Shown one piece after another: positions 32,901-43,545 of a DNA stretch of 64,000 nt. The position numbers and the translations under genes are program-made. This stretch comes from Folioceros fuciformis (lineage: Eukaryota; Anthocerotophyta; Anthocerotopsida; Anthocerotales). The stretch is from the NCBI GenBank assembly GCA_049999805.1, contig JBNGIO010006396.1, positions 1 to 64,000 of the forward strand, given 5' to 3'. Positions within the stretch are counted from its first letter, which is position 1. Each line of letters starts with the position of its first letter. The notes under the pieces are model-generated. The model was given only the letters and a program-made list of their open reading frames with translations. It was not told where the DNA came from and did not search any database.

Positions 32901-33805
32901 TCCTTCAGGCATGTGCAAACTTGGCAGCTTTAGATCTCGGAAGGCAGCTTCATGCCCAGATTAAAGAAGGCGGACTTCAACGTAATGTGCGCGTAGGCTG
33001 TAGTTTGATCAACATGTATGGAAAGTCCGGGAGTATGGTTGATGCGCAGCGGGTATTTGAGGCATTGCCCAGAAGAGATGACGTGGCCTGGAACACACTG
33101 ATCGCGGGCTACACCCGTCAAGGAGACAGCGAACTGGTCTTTGACTTATTTCGCAGAATGAGAGAGGAGGGCATTCAGCCAGCCGGCATCACATTCCTCA
33201 GTGTACTAACGGTTTGCAGCTACGCAGGTCTGGTGAACAAAGGGCAAGAGTACTTTGAGGCCATGCGCGAGAGCTATGACATCACTCCCACAGTGGGTCA
33301 CTACACGTGCATAGTGGATCTCCTGGGCCGTGCAGGCCGCCTGCGTGAGTCCCTAACGTTTGTAAGGACAATGCCTGTACAGCCGGATGCCGCAGTTTGG
33401 CTCACTCTGTTAAGTGCCTGTCACAAGTGGAGCAACGTGGAGGTGGGACTCCTGGCCTTCGATGAAGCAGTAAAGCTAGACGAGAAGGATTCCGCAGCAT
33501 ATGTATTGATGTCCAACATTTACACTGGCGCTGAGATGTGGGGACAGGCACAGGAGATGCAAGCAAGGAGGATAGGGATTGGGGCATGGAAGCAGCCAGG
33601 CCAGAGTTGGTGGACGGACAAAAATGGAGTAGTGCATAGTTTTCTGGTCGGGGATACCAGTCATCCCGAGAGTAAAGCCATATATGTAAAGTTGAAACAG
33701 CTTCATTCCAAAATGAAGGCAGAAGCCTTTGTGCCACAACTGAACTCGTCAGAGGAGGCTTTGTTTCCTCTCCACCCACTTCACAAGACGACTTCCAATG
33801 TGTAG
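29969..33805 (+). CDS. Giant PLS-class pentatricopeptide repeat protein with E domain
   Basis: Organelle RNA-binding protein; PLS-class members specify C-to-U editing sites. The intronless 1278-residue frame begins at the first ATG (29969). It has an Arg-rich, acid-free N-terminus (MLRQIMAVRRITIRSQRCVRR) that fits a mitochondrial presequence. From about residue 80 it is built of P, L and S motifs in triplets, about ten P-type motifs recognisable as VVTWNxMIAGYSQQGMGQEAL, separated by TFVCLLQACASVG (L) and NMYAKCGSLEDAxxVFDGL (S). The C-terminus has E-type motifs (FLSVLTVCSYAGLV, HYTCIVDLLGRAGRL, WLTLLSACHKW, QPGQSWWTDKNGVVHSF, FLVGDTSHPES) and stops at about the point where a DYW domain would start. 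So it is PLS-E/E+ and would need a DYW partner in trans for editing. A close paralogue is at 56786. Confidence 0.92.
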   Translation: MLRQIMAVRRITIRSQRCVRRKECLSGDPLWQQSFSDHTLWRDILHRKMQMGPFASSSTWSLQRDIDPEPDEPAEYEKEPVTGDTVSQLCQQGRVAEAVEALGVLVRKDRRVAQFLFYVVLKSCMVQRDLVLGRRVHGLAVEKGYESDTFLCNHVIRMYSSHGRLQEAMDVFTVVTTPDSFMWSSIISAHVSHGQAKQGIQLYHRMCRSCVKPDGHVFVAALQACARGADLKSGQRVHTDVLASGVEPHLFVCNSLLDMYVKCNSLKDAQRLFDGLGQKDVVTWNTMIAGYSQQGMGQAALCLYSAMQEEGKLSPDSVTFVCLLQACASVGTQALETGKQLHAEIRERGLQADVFVASGLVNMYAACGSLEDAQGVFEGLSQKNVVTWTSLVAGYAKAGSLEDAQGVFDRLGEKNVVTWNAMIAGYTQQGMGQEALHLYRSMLEEGAVAPDAVTFVCLLQACARVGTAALETGKELAAQIRGGGLHADVFVANSLVNMYAKCGSLQDARGVFDTIRYKNVVTWNTMIAGCLQHGMGQEALCLYRTMQEEGIIGPNSVTFVCLLQACASLGNSAFEIGKQLHAQIGQNGLQTDGPVASSLVHMYAKCGSLSEAQGVFDGLAEKDVVTWNALIAGYSQKGLGQASLLLYKSMKQDPVVDPDSVTFVSLLQACASLGHPGLERGKRLHEEISERGHESDVFVSNSLVNMYAKCGGLNEAQQVFEKLSRKDVVSWTSLIAGYSHQGRGQEALQLHRAMQEEGIVVPDSVTFVSLLQACASVGTPGLAKGKVLHAQILEQGLHVDVAVGCGLVNMYAKCGSLEDALGVFDGFSEKNLMIWNAMIAGYSQRGMGQEALYIYGAMQQEGLIAPDPVTYVSLLQACASVGSPALEKGKQLHAQTREQGLQCDVFIASSLVNMYAKCGSLEDARRVFGGLGEKDVVTWNAMIAAYSQQGMGHEALRLYSVMQEGGIVAPDAVTFVCLLQACANLAALDLGRQLHAQIKEGGLQRNVRVGCSLINMYGKSGSMVDAQRVFEALPRRDDVAWNTLIAGYTRQGDSELVFDLFRRMREEGIQPAGITFLSVLTVCSYAGLVNKGQEYFEAMRESYDITPTVGHYTCIVDLLGRAGRLRESLTFVRTMPVQPDAAVWLTLLSACHKWSNVEVGLLAFDEAVKLDEKDSAAYVLMSNIYTGAEMWGQAQEMQARRIGIGAWKQPGQSWWTDKNGVVHSFLVGDTSHPESKAIYVKLKQLHSKMKAEAFVPQLNSSEEALFPLHPLHKTTSNV
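30920..33196 (+). repeat. In-gene tandem repeat, 312-bp period (PPR triplets)
   Basis: The phrase gtgacat(t/a)tgt recurs at 30920, 31325, 31637, 31949, 32261, 32573 and 32885. Successive spacings are 405, then 312 five times. 312 bp is 104 codons, one P-L-S triplet; the 405 interval equals 312 plus 93. Units are similar at the DNA level, which implies recent amplification or homogenisation. Confidence 0.9.
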
Positions 33806-36034
33806 GCTGCTGTCCCTTCCCTGCGACGCTGATCCGTTCCGCACCTTAATCCGCTACACAGGCCCCGCCCTTGTCTTGCGGGACTGCCTGAATCGGAATG
33901 ACATGCATGAAGCCACCAATTCATTTCACCCAAACCTGATCCTTGGACAGACTGCTGCATTGCTTTCTTGCAATGGCAGCCGTGTGGGAAAAGACTCTGC
34001 TCCATCTCGCTCTGCACGCGCAACCATGCCGCAGAATTACTGAATGTCGCACCTCATGGTAACGGTTGGAAAGATGGTAGGCAGGTGCCGACGTGGATGC
34101 AGTTACGTTCCTCAAGGTGTATCCAGAAATTGGCCACTTCACCCTGCCTGCCAGTGAACCCGATTCCCAGGAGAAGAAATGCTTCTCTCGCTTTCTCCAG
34201 TTCCACAAACGCATCAGACTCCGACCACAGCCAAGATTTCCAAAACCGGCATTAATAATCTTTCCTCCCGAACCTAGCTCCTGAGGAGCTCAACTGCCGC
34301 AGGTTGAGTAGAACAGCCTCAACAGTCACGCCGATGCTTCGGAAACTGGAGAGACCTTCTCGTCCGTTGTGACAGATAATCTCCCAGCTCCGTTAGCCTC
34401 TGGATCATTGATGCCATTCTTTTCGATAGGAAGGCCAGAAACTTGAGGATGATGCTCCATGGATGGATCCTTAGAAATTGCAGCAACGTAGGACTCATCC
34501 GGCACATTGAACTGTCACCAGACCACTTTCGAGTCAGGCTGAGTCCTCACCCAGCAAAAGGTGCAGAACTCCCACAAAACTCCAAACCAGCAAGGAGACA
34601 TGATACCCTGGCAGCGCAACCCCATAGGCAGGCCTTGAAGCATCTCTGCAAACAGCAACAAATTGTGTCACGACACACAGCAACTGGCTGGCAAGTACCC
34701 GGCAGACTACAACCTCACCAACCCACAGTTCACGCATTCGAGCTAACCATTGACTGACTGGGTCTCCCAGGAGACCGGTCGAAGGACGCTGAAAAATTAC
34801 TCAGCTTGCTGTCTCCGCTGATGATAGGATCCTTGTAACATGTTTCTCGGCACTCCTCTTTGCCTGAACAGAGCAGAACCCATGAGATGCAGATCAAACT
34901 TGGACCAGAGAGCTCAAGCAAAGAGAGCCCGATTCTCACATTCATTCCAGCTTTCTCCATCACCTTTGCACCCCTTCTTGCAGTACACTCTCCCTGTGAC
35001 ACCACGAGTGAGGTCAGAGAGACCGGAAGTGAAAGCAGGAGCATCCCACAGACCTCTGAAGCCGAATGCGCAGAGAAGATCTCGGACCGTGAGCTGATAC
35101 CAGCTCACTCACATGGAATGTTGAGTATTTCTTCGTAATGGTGATTGCAGCCTTGGTAGCAAGGATTCACAATGGACGACAGGGCACTCTTCGTACTCTC
35201 CTTCTGTGTAGTCATTATCCACCTCCTTCACAGTGCCCACCAGCTACAGTAGCAACTGCTGGTGAACGAAGATGAAATCCTTTGCCCGCGCCGATGGGAG
35301 AGATGATTTTCCTCGTCTCCACCCGAACAAACTCCAGCGCGCTACGGCTCAACTAAGCATGCGTCTGTAACAGAATGTAAGAAGATAATTTATCATAATA
35401 AATAATTTACTATCTCATAATATCATAAAGACTTGTATTATGATCTCTCCAACTACGAGGAACAAAAACGACATTTGGCTGCCGCAACTTGCTAACTCGA
35501 CTAGCGTTGATCTGATGTGCCTCTCGCATTGGGCAGATCTGATTTCCGGATCTCACTGGCTGTGTAAAATCTGCTTTGGCAAGCGTTGGTTCCAGAAACT
35601 TTCCGTTCGGTTTCTATTCTGGCACTCCCTGTGAACTGCAAGTTCTGGACCAAAAGTGGTGAAGAGTCGTGAAATCACGGGAGACCGATTTTGACAATCC
35701 TTCTCACTTCGGAGGATCCCGTCCTGACTTCTTGCAGGCAACCTCGATTGAATGCTGAATTCCTTATGCTGCTCCACAGCGAGGTCTGTGGAATGCCGGA
35801 CAGGATTGGGTGGAATGTTGTGGCAGAGATCGTGAGCAGCTGTGAATGTGGATGGAGCTGGCCGTGACGGCACAGTTTTTGATCCAGGTCCGGCAGTCAT
35901 GCTTTGTCGAGGGAAATCCGCAGCTGGTGATCTGACCTGATCGTGTTTCCGGGAAGGAGTGGGGTGGGAGTGTTAGGTTAGGGAGGAGTTGATATCAGTG
36001 TCGCAAGCCCTAGTAGAGGGCTGTAGCCGGCAGG
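33806..36034. other. Spacer between the PPR gene and the TMEM45-like gene
   Basis: PPR 3' flank, then about 2 kb with no recognisable domain on either strand. An AT-rich patch lies at 35380..35440. Confidence 0.4.
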
Positions 36035-37009
36035 ATGGGGTGGTGGGAGCAGGTTTTAGCAGGAGCAGGGTTTTTGGGAATCGGTCTGTATCAGGCCTTC
36101 AATTTGGTGAAGAGTTACCGGAAGTCTGGAGGGAAGAGGCTGCAGTCGGAATTCAGGTTGGGGAAGCTGAGCGTGGATTCGCTGGATGTGTATGCTGTTG
36201 CCTGTGTGGCCACGCTGCACATTGTTGCCAATTTGCTGCCTGTCTTCAAGATCCATACAGATGGTTACAGCCCGGGGGCTGCGGTACGGCTTGAGCGAAC
36301 TGCAGTGGCATGGGTTTTTTTGGTGTATGCTCTCATTGTTTTGGTCAGCGAAGGCACTAGTCTTCTGCCCCTTCCTCCAGCCATTCTCCAACTGATGGCA
36401 ATCGGGGCTTTTGTGGAGGAGTTCTCGTTGTTCTACTTCGCAGGACCTAGTGCTGGGCTAGAGGGGCAGTACCACTCCCTCCTTCTGGTTCCCATAGGTG
36501 TGTGCATAGCTTCTACTGTTTTGGAAATGGTGCACCCTAAGGCTTTGGGCCCCCCTCTGGTACGCAGCCTTGCTCTAGTCCTACAGGGCACCTGGTTCTT
36601 CCAGATTGCTACTTCTCTGTTCTCTAGCTGGATATCTCTGGGCTGTGAGCTGGACGAGAGAAGTGAGGGTGACTACACTGTCACCTGTAACAGTATGTTA
36701 AATATGCACAGAGCCCGAGCCATTGCCACCTTGCAGTTCAATCTCCACCTTGCTGCTCTCCTTATATTCTCCCTTCCAGCTTTCTCTTTTCTGTCCAAGA
36801 TTTACAGCAGCCCCAGGTATTATGAACGTCTCGGGGAAAGTGAGGTTCCTGATGAAGCCAGAGAGCTTTTCGAGCTAAAGGATTCTTCTGGAAGGAGCTT
36901 TCAACAGCCCACCTATGTTTTGGAAGATGAGGAGCAAGAGGACCAAGAGGAGGACGTGCTGTCTAAGAACTCCCCTGACAATAATGGCTTTCACAGAGTT
37001 TCAATCTGA
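36035..37009 (+). CDS. TMEM45 / DUF716 family multi-pass membrane protein
   Basis: A 324-residue intronless frame with about seven hydrophobic segments. The first (WWEQVLAGAGFLGIGLYQ) is at the start. Others are VYAVACVATLHIVANLL, VAWVFLVYALIVLVS, AILQLMAIGAFVEEFSLFYF, LLLVPIGVCIASTVLEMV, LALVLQGTWFFQIATSLFSSW and FNLHLAALLIFSLPAF. The signature order of this family is present: VEEFSLFYFAG.SAGLEGQYHSLLLVPI, LQGTWFFQ.A.SLFS, and C..D(E)...R....LQFN. The C-terminal tail is acidic (DEEQEDQEEDV) and probably cytosolic. Plant members are named for a putative role in virus or stress responses, and the molecular function is unknown. Start at 36035 places Met directly before the first helix. Confidence 0.85.
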   Translation: MGWWEQVLAGAGFLGIGLYQAFNLVKSYRKSGGKRLQSEFRLGKLSVDSLDVYAVACVATLHIVANLLPVFKIHTDGYSPGAAVRLERTAVAWVFLVYALIVLVSEGTSLLPLPPAILQLMAIGAFVEEFSLFYFAGPSAGLEGQYHSLLLVPIGVCIASTVLEMVHPKALGPPLVRSLALVLQGTWFFQIATSLFSSWISLGCELDERSEGDYTVTCNSMLNMHRARAIATLQFNLHLAALLIFSLPAFSFLSKIYSSPRYYERLGESEVPDEARELFELKDSSGRSFQQPTYVLEDEEQEDQEEDVLSKNSPDNNGFHRVSI

Positions 37010-38108
37010 TTTTCTAGATTTTTGCACACTCGCGGCAGTTGGTTGGCCGTTCTCGGAGCTCGAATTGGGCATGACTGAGGAGAAAAGTCTTACACGGGGT
37101 AAGAATCGCTCCCTGCCATCGAGGAGTTGTTTACAGGCGTAGGGTAGGGTGGGTAACTTTGTTCAGAGTAGGTATTGTAATTTGGATGGCTTATCCAACA
37201 AGTCTGCCATCCATCCTTTTGCGCTCTATTTGTGTGTGCAAGTCGTGCTTCCGATGTTCCAGTAGAGGAGCCATTTTGCACCAGAGTTGGAGACAGGTGT
37301 GGGAAACTTGTGTTAGCAGCAAGACCAGCTCCTGCGTAGATCTCTGTTTCATTTTCCCGACGTTCCTCACAATCAGCTTGTGCATAGCCAGTGTCCTGCT
37401 TGTGCAACGTGAATTTTGTCGACGTGTTCTGCGATGGAATCAAGGCTTGCATTGGAACTGCTTAGGCGTTTTTTTGTGCAGTCCAGCAGTTGTGGGCTCG
37501 CTGCTTTTGGTGACAACCCTTTTTCGTTCGTATCACATGTCATGTTAGACCAGGACGGGGTGGTGGGAAAGCTTCGCACTAGTGTAATTTTTGTAATTAC
37601 TGTTACTCCGGGGGAGCTAATCGAGGAGCGCATATACCTTAACGCTTTCGGTGAACAACAAGAACCGGAATTTGAATGCTATGGCTTGCCAGTCCTCACA
37701 CACGTTCTACCTGGCATGTTCAATGTACCGAATGGTGAAAATAACAAGAATGGCTGCCGGCAGAATTGGCCTGCGTTGTCCCAAACATGTGCGACGAAGT
37801 ACGTGCCTCGGAGAGTTGGATGTCCTCGATTTAGCCGTTGTGTGTGGCTGCAGAGACACGAGGAATTTTGTTTCTTCTATCGGTAGACGAAGACTCTGAC
37901 GTTCATGATCTTTGAGATAAATGGAAGCGAGCAGCGCGCATTCCTTATCAAATTCTCAGCTACTCCATCCTCAGGCGTTCCGGATCATCATCTGCAAGTC
38001 GCTGCTCAAACTGTAGGAAAGTCTCTGCCACAGAATTGCTTTTCATGTTTCTTTGACGCCAAGGTGAGCACCTTGCCAATTATTCTCTCTACTTCAGGTC
38101 GTGTAAGG
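37010..38108. other. Spacer between the TMEM45-like gene and the GST gene
   Basis: An open frame at 37416..37886 (+) has no recognisable motif and I do not call it a gene. The rest is the GST upstream region. Confidence 0.35.
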
Positions 38109-39076
38109 ATGACGCTAGCTACAGCTCCAGCACCGATCAAGGTGTATGGCTTGGGCCCCTCTACGTGCACAGCTAGAGTCCTTGCTGCCATCTTCGAGAA
38201 GGAAGTGCAGGATTGGGAGCTGGTACGAGTTAACATCATGGCAGGGGAGCACAAGCAGCCTGAATTTCTGAGCAAGCAGGTGATTAAACATGTGCATTCA
38301 TTCAACGTTTTTCTATCCTTCACATCCCTTCTCAGTGTTCATTTGTTTGATCCCCTTGGTTTTTTCATTGCTGAGCAGCCTTTCGGTCAGATTCCTGTTC
38401 TTGAGGACGAAGATCTGGTTCTTTTCGGTAAGCTCCTGTATATTCTATTCCTCTACCTTCATTTCCATCAGTAGCAGGGAAACCATCTGGCTATCCTTAT
38501 ACCTTCCATGCCATTCCAACTGGAACGCTGTTATGGAAACATTCTTACAGCTTCTTGGCAGCCAGGGACAGACTCGGATTCCTAACCTGTATCGATTGAT
38601 CTTGGTTCTCCTGGTGTTTAGAATCGCGAGCAATCAACAGGTACATTGCGAACAGGTATGAGGGCCAGGGAACAGACTTGCTGGGGAAGACAATTAAGGA
38701 AAAGGCACTTGTGGAGAATTGGCTGGAAGTGGAGAGCCAAACCTTCGACCCTCCCATTAAGTCCATCGTATTTCAGTTAGTGTTCGCGAAATGGTTTGGA
38801 AAGGAAACTGATCGCGAAGTGATCTCTGCTGCACTCCCCAAATTGGAGGCAGTGCTGGATATCTACGAGGCCCGACTTTCCAAGAGCAAGTATCTGGCTG
38901 GCGATTTTTTCAGCTTGGTGGAGGTTGCACATTTGCCCTACTTGCACTACCTGGTGAACGTGGCCCAGGTTTCAGACCCCGTCACCAGCCGCAAACACGT
39001 ACTCGCTTGGTTCCAGGACATCACTTCCAGGCCCGCATGGAAAAAGTATTTAGCTCTGGTGTCAGCAGCACAGTGA
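38109..39076 (+). CDS. GSTF: Glutathione S-transferase, phi class
   Basis: Conjugates glutathione to electrophiles in the cytosol; phi class is plant-typical. Exons 38109..38279, 38379..38427 and 38622..39076 (GT-AG, phases agree) give 224 aa. N-terminal thioredoxin fold: IKVYGLGPSTCTARVLAAIFEKEV, with the catalytic Ser expected in the STCT motif, then AGEHKQPEFLSKQ and [26 protein letters not shown] (the cis-Pro and the ES glutathione-binding pair). C-terminal helical domain: NWLEVESQTFDPP, FGKETDR, LDIYEARLSKSKYLAGDFFSLVEVAHLPYLHYL, HVLAWFQDITSRPAWKKY. The three-exon layout with a tiny second exon is characteristic of phi GST genes. No damage is seen. Confidence 0.94.
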
Positions 39077-39127
39077 GAAATCCTTGTCTAGGCTCGCACT
39101 ACCAGAGCCTGTGACGCAACGTGGAAA

Positions 39128-39133
39128 AATAAA
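39128..39133 (+). terminator. Candidate poly(A) signal of the GST gene
   Basis: AATAAA lies 52 bases after the GST stop codon. Confidence 0.5.
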
Positions 39134-39349
39134 GGTGGGCAGAAGGGTTTAATGTTCGTTTCAGATTCGATTTGAAAACCATTACAGTATTTTACATACA
39201 AAGTTAGTGATACTACCTCGTAGCTCACAGTCCTCGGGAACAAGGTCAAGATTAAAGTTGGGGAAAATTGTTAGCCCTAGTAAATCGTTCTAGCAAGATA
39301 CAGATACAAACCTCTACCTCGAACGTTGCAGTTTGCGGCAGAGTCACGC

Positions 39350-39449
39350 NNNNNNNNNNNNNNNNNNNNNNNNNNNNNNNNNNNNNNNNNNNNNNNNNNN
39401 NNNNNNNNNNNNNNNNNNNNNNNNNNNNNNNNNNNNNNNNNNNNNNNNN
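39350..39449. other. Assembly gap (100 N)
   Basis: Lies between the convergent GST and ClpB genes. The edges share only a few bases (cgc). Confidence 0.95.
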
Positions 39450-39628
39450 CGCGCTGCACGCAGAGAAAACTCCGATACTCACCCATCCATCCATGAAATA
39501 ATTCCCTACTGAGAGCTTTAAAAGAAAGGTGTGCGCTACGGCTCAGAAACCTGCTGATACCATAACTTTCACCCAACGTTGCGTGGAAGGAACAGCATTT
39601 ACATATTTTCTACCTGCTCGCCTCTACA

Positions 39629-42600
39629 TCAACTCTGAGCGTACGCAAAAGGTTCGGCACCATCAGATAGTTGCGGCGGGACAACTTCGGAATCAATCAC
39701 CTCGCCGCTTGAGAGAGTCTTGAATGTTAACTTTTGCTGTGGAAGATTGTTGGCAGATGCACTAACCTCGGTATCTACCAACACGATATCATCCTCCTTG
39801 AAAACCCCTTTCAGGATACCCCTCGCAAGCTCGTTCTCCACGTTCTGTTGAATTACTCGTTTCACAGGCCTAGCGCCGTAGTTGGGATCGTATCCAAGAC
39901 TTCCCAATAACTCAACTGCACTGTCAGTGACTTGAAGAACAATTTTCTTGTCCTTCAACCTTTGTTGTACCCGAGCCAGCTGAGCAACAGACAGCAAACC
40001 AGTCAGCATACACGCCGCATGTTGTCAAGGAGCGTTACACGCCACAGCAGAAGCCCGGAAGAAACAGTTTGCCCCAACGACAATTACCTGAAGGCGGACA
40101 ATTCTGCTGATCTGCTCCCGACTTAAAGGCTGGAATACGATGTACTCATCCACGCGATTCATGAACTCAGGGCGGAATGTTCGCCGAGCAGCATTCAAAA
40201 CCCGGCTCTTTATGGTTTCGTAACTTTGCTCTGCCGGATCCCCGTCGTTGTTGATAACGTACTCTGATCCAACATTTGAGGTCATTATAATCACGGTGTT
40301 GGTGAAGCTCACAGTCCTTCCTTGAGAGTCTGTAACTCTACCATCATCCAGAATCTGAAGAAAGATGTTGAAGACATCTGAGTGTGCCTTTTCGATCTCG
40401 TCAAACAACAGAACAGCGTAAGGTCTCCTCCGGACCGACTCCGTTAGTTGCCCCCCTTCCTCATAGCCCACATAGCCAGGTGGAGCACCTATCAACCTGG
40501 AAACTGCATGCTTTTCCATGTATTCACTCATGTCTATCCTCACCATTGCTTCCTCAGTGTTAAATAGGTAAGAGGCAAGCGTCTTGGCCAACTCAGTTTT
40601 TCCAACCCCAGTAGGTCCCATGAACATAAAACTGGCAATCGGTCGGTTTGGATCAGACAACCCAGCCCTTGATCTTTGAATCGCCTCAGCCACAGCAATG
40701 ACCGCAGGATCTTGACCAATCACCCTTTTGTGCAACTCCTCATCAAGATGCAACAACTTCTCCCTCTCTGATTGTTGAAGTTTTGACACAGGAATCCCTG
40801 TCCATTTACTTACAATCTCCGCAATATCATTCCCTGTAACTTCCTCGCGTAACATGGATTTTCCTGTGTTTTGATAATCATCCAAGGCCTTCTCCGCAGC
40901 CTCCAGCTGTCGTTGAAGAGACATCAAGCTACCATACTTCAGTTCGGCAGCTCGATTGAGATCATAATCCCGTTCTGCTTGTTGAATTTCAATATTAACT
41001 CTGTCCACCTGCACTATCATTGCAGGGAATGTAACGACCAGTTAGCACGCACATTCTCTTCCACACGGACAGTGGATGCAGAAACACTTGAACCAAAGGT
41101 ATACCTCTTCTTTTATCGACTGAATGCGTGTCATCACTGACTTCTCATGTTCCCACTGGTCCGTAAGCTCCTTTTGTCTCTGTTTAAGAGACTCCAACTC
41201 GGCTACAAGTCTAGTGAGCCGGTCCTTTGAGGCTTTATCCGTATCATTCCCCAGCGAAAGCCTTTCCATCTCTAGCTTCAACACCGCCCGATCAATTTCG
41301 TCCAGGGCTGTTGGCTTGGAAGTGATCTCCATCTTCAACTTGGCAGCTGCTTCGTCCACCAGGTCAATTGCTGCCACCACCAAGACATCAAGTCAGAAGT
41401 CAGCTCAGAACATGGAACTGTCATGATGCACACTTTGCATTGACTGCTGCGGGCAAGAAGACAAACCTTTGTCAGGCAAAAACCGATCACTGATATACCG
41501 GTCCGCTAGCATCGCAGCTTCCACAAGTGCGCTGTCAGAGATCCTTACACCATGATGCAGTTCATATCGTTCGCGTAACCCTCGGAGTATTGAGATAGTA
41601 TCCTCAACAGATGGTTGATCTACATACACCTGCTGAAACCTTCTCTCCAGTGCAGGATCCTTCTCTATGTACTTGCGATACTCATCCAAAGTAGTGGCAC
41701 CAATGCATCGGAGCTCCCCTCGTCCAAGCATGGGTTTCAACAAGTTCCCTGCATCCATGGCGCCATTGGTTGCTCCTGCATGAAGAAACGACCTCGTCAG
41801 AACCAACTAGAAGAAGCTATTTACATTGACGCACAGATCAAGCGACTCTCACAATACCTGCGCCCACAACAGTGTGTATCTCATCAATAAACAGTATAAT
41901 CTGCCCGTCTGAATCGGTAACTTCTTTGAGAACAGCTTTGAGCCGGTCTTCAAATTCTCCCCGGAATTTGGCCCCGGCAATTAAAGCACCCATATCAAGG
42001 GAAATGAGCTGCATACCAGACCCTCAGAATCAACAACTTGCGTGAACCGAGGATCTAACGCGCTGGTGGACACTGATCATAAGTAGAAAGGTACCTTTCT
42101 GTTCATCAGAGCCTGAGGGACATCTCCTTGTACAATCCTTTGAGCTAACCTGTAGAGGCCAGCAGCACGAACACCGCCAATCAGCACCCACCCTCACATC
42201 AACGGGCTCTCCTGAAGATTGCAACATCTCGTTCCGTCAACCTACCCTTCTGATATGGCTGTCTTCCCAACTCCAGGCTCTCCGATCAGAACGGGATTGT
42301 TTTTTGTTCTTCTGGAGAGAATCTGAATTGATCTCCGGATTTCATCATCTCGGCCAATAACAGGGTCCAGCTTGCCTTGCCTTGCCATCTCCGTCAAGTC
42401 TTTCCCATACTTCTCAAGAGCCTCGTACTTGCCCTCGGGGTCTATTCACGACACATACACAGCTTCAGCCTCAGCTTTAAGCAAAAGCACACTTCAGCCA
42501 CCGCCAGCCTCTTCAAGCATAAGACATACTACCAGGACTGTACCTTGGTCAACAACTTTCTGCGAACCACGAACAGCCTGGATTGCAGCATTCAACGCCT

Positions 42601-43545
42601 TCGGTGTCAATTGAAACTCTTTGAAGAGCTGCTGCCCAAACCGCTTATCTTGAGTAAACCCGAGCACCAAGTGCTCAACAGACACAAAAGAGTCACCGAA
42701 CTCTTTCTTGTGATTCCGACCTCTGTCAATAAGACCCTCCAAGTCTCGTCCAAGCATGGAACCACTGTTGTCACCCATCACCTACACTTGACAAGGGGTA
42801 CAGGTCAGTGCGGGTCATCCCCACACACAAAACGAGTGCTACCTCGAAATGCATGGCTTCAAGCTACTCACTTTCGGTTGCCTCTGAATGAAGCGGTCAG
42901 TAGCTTGGAGCAAGGACGTGTTGTCAATGCCGGCTTTGGCGAAAATGCGACGTGCAAGACCATTTCGTTGCTCAAGCAGCGCTTTCATCAAGTGCTCAGT
43001 TTCCACAATCTGCTGCTTACTCTCCTTGGCCACTTCGGGAGAATTCAAAATCGCGCTCCAAGCCTGTTCCGTAAACTCGGCTTGATTGATCTGCAACACA
43101 GGATGCCACGAAGCAAATGAGAAGACACCAAAACCAAGGAAGATACTGCCACATATCACTACCCTATTCACTCCTGCAACACGAAAATCCAGAACTGCCA
43201 AACAAGACCTACTCTTCCATCTCGCGCAGACTCAGCCCGTGGAGTAGTCACGAAACTCCGCCTCCTCTCAGACCTCCGCACACTCCTCGTGGGTGCAAAT
43301 TCAGTCTGCCTAAGTCCTACATACGGCTGAAACGCCCTAGGCCTCAATTCCCCCGCCCGGACCGCCACAAGCCGCTGGTGCAGCCCCTGCACCTTCCCCC
43401 TCCCCGCCGCAGGTCTGACATGCTGCACTGGCGCAGCCGAAAAATTTTGCACCCTGCCAGAGTCCGGCAGAGCAGACTGCACTCCGGGCAGCGCTCTGGA
43501 CAGGTTCGCGGCTGCCGCCTGCAGCACCGTCAGCGACGACGCCAT
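39629..43545 (-). CDS. CLPB3: Chaperone protein ClpB, chloroplastic (HSP100)
   Basis: Hexameric AAA+ disaggregase of the plastid stroma. Exons (minus): 43545..43213, 43090..42872, 42781..42544, 42441..42246, 42149..42095, 42008..41858, 41775..41467, 41370..41105, 41008..40088, 39979..39629; all GT-AG, phases agree, 1012 aa. A Ser/Arg/Ala-rich first exon ([19 protein letters not shown]...) is the transit peptide. The Clp N domain starts at [17 protein letters not shown]1: [33 protein letters not shown] (Walker A), [12 protein letters not shown] (Walker B), [16 protein letters not shown] coiled-coil middle domain follows ([26 protein letters not shown]). AAA2: [27 protein letters not shown] pore loop, [14 protein letters not shown]-terminal domain: [14 protein letters not shown]. 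The mid-domain marks it as ClpB, not ClpC. A mitochondrial form (ClpB4) is the alternative, and targeting cannot be settled by eye. Confidence 0.94.

Larger units (their letters stand above)
39077..39628. other. Convergent 3' flanks of GST and ClpB genes, with a gap
   Basis: No gene. Contains the GST poly(A) signal and a 100-N gap. Confidence 0.5.

Noticed and set aside
33806-34300. Possible DYW remnant after the stop of the first PPR gene
   Set aside because: I scanned the downstream frames for HSE, CxxCH and DYW motifs and found no ordered set.
37416-37886. 156-codon open frame between the TMEM45-like and GST genes
   Set aside because: No recognisable motif, unlikely composition (clusters of Cys and Phe) and no splice partners; treated as chance.
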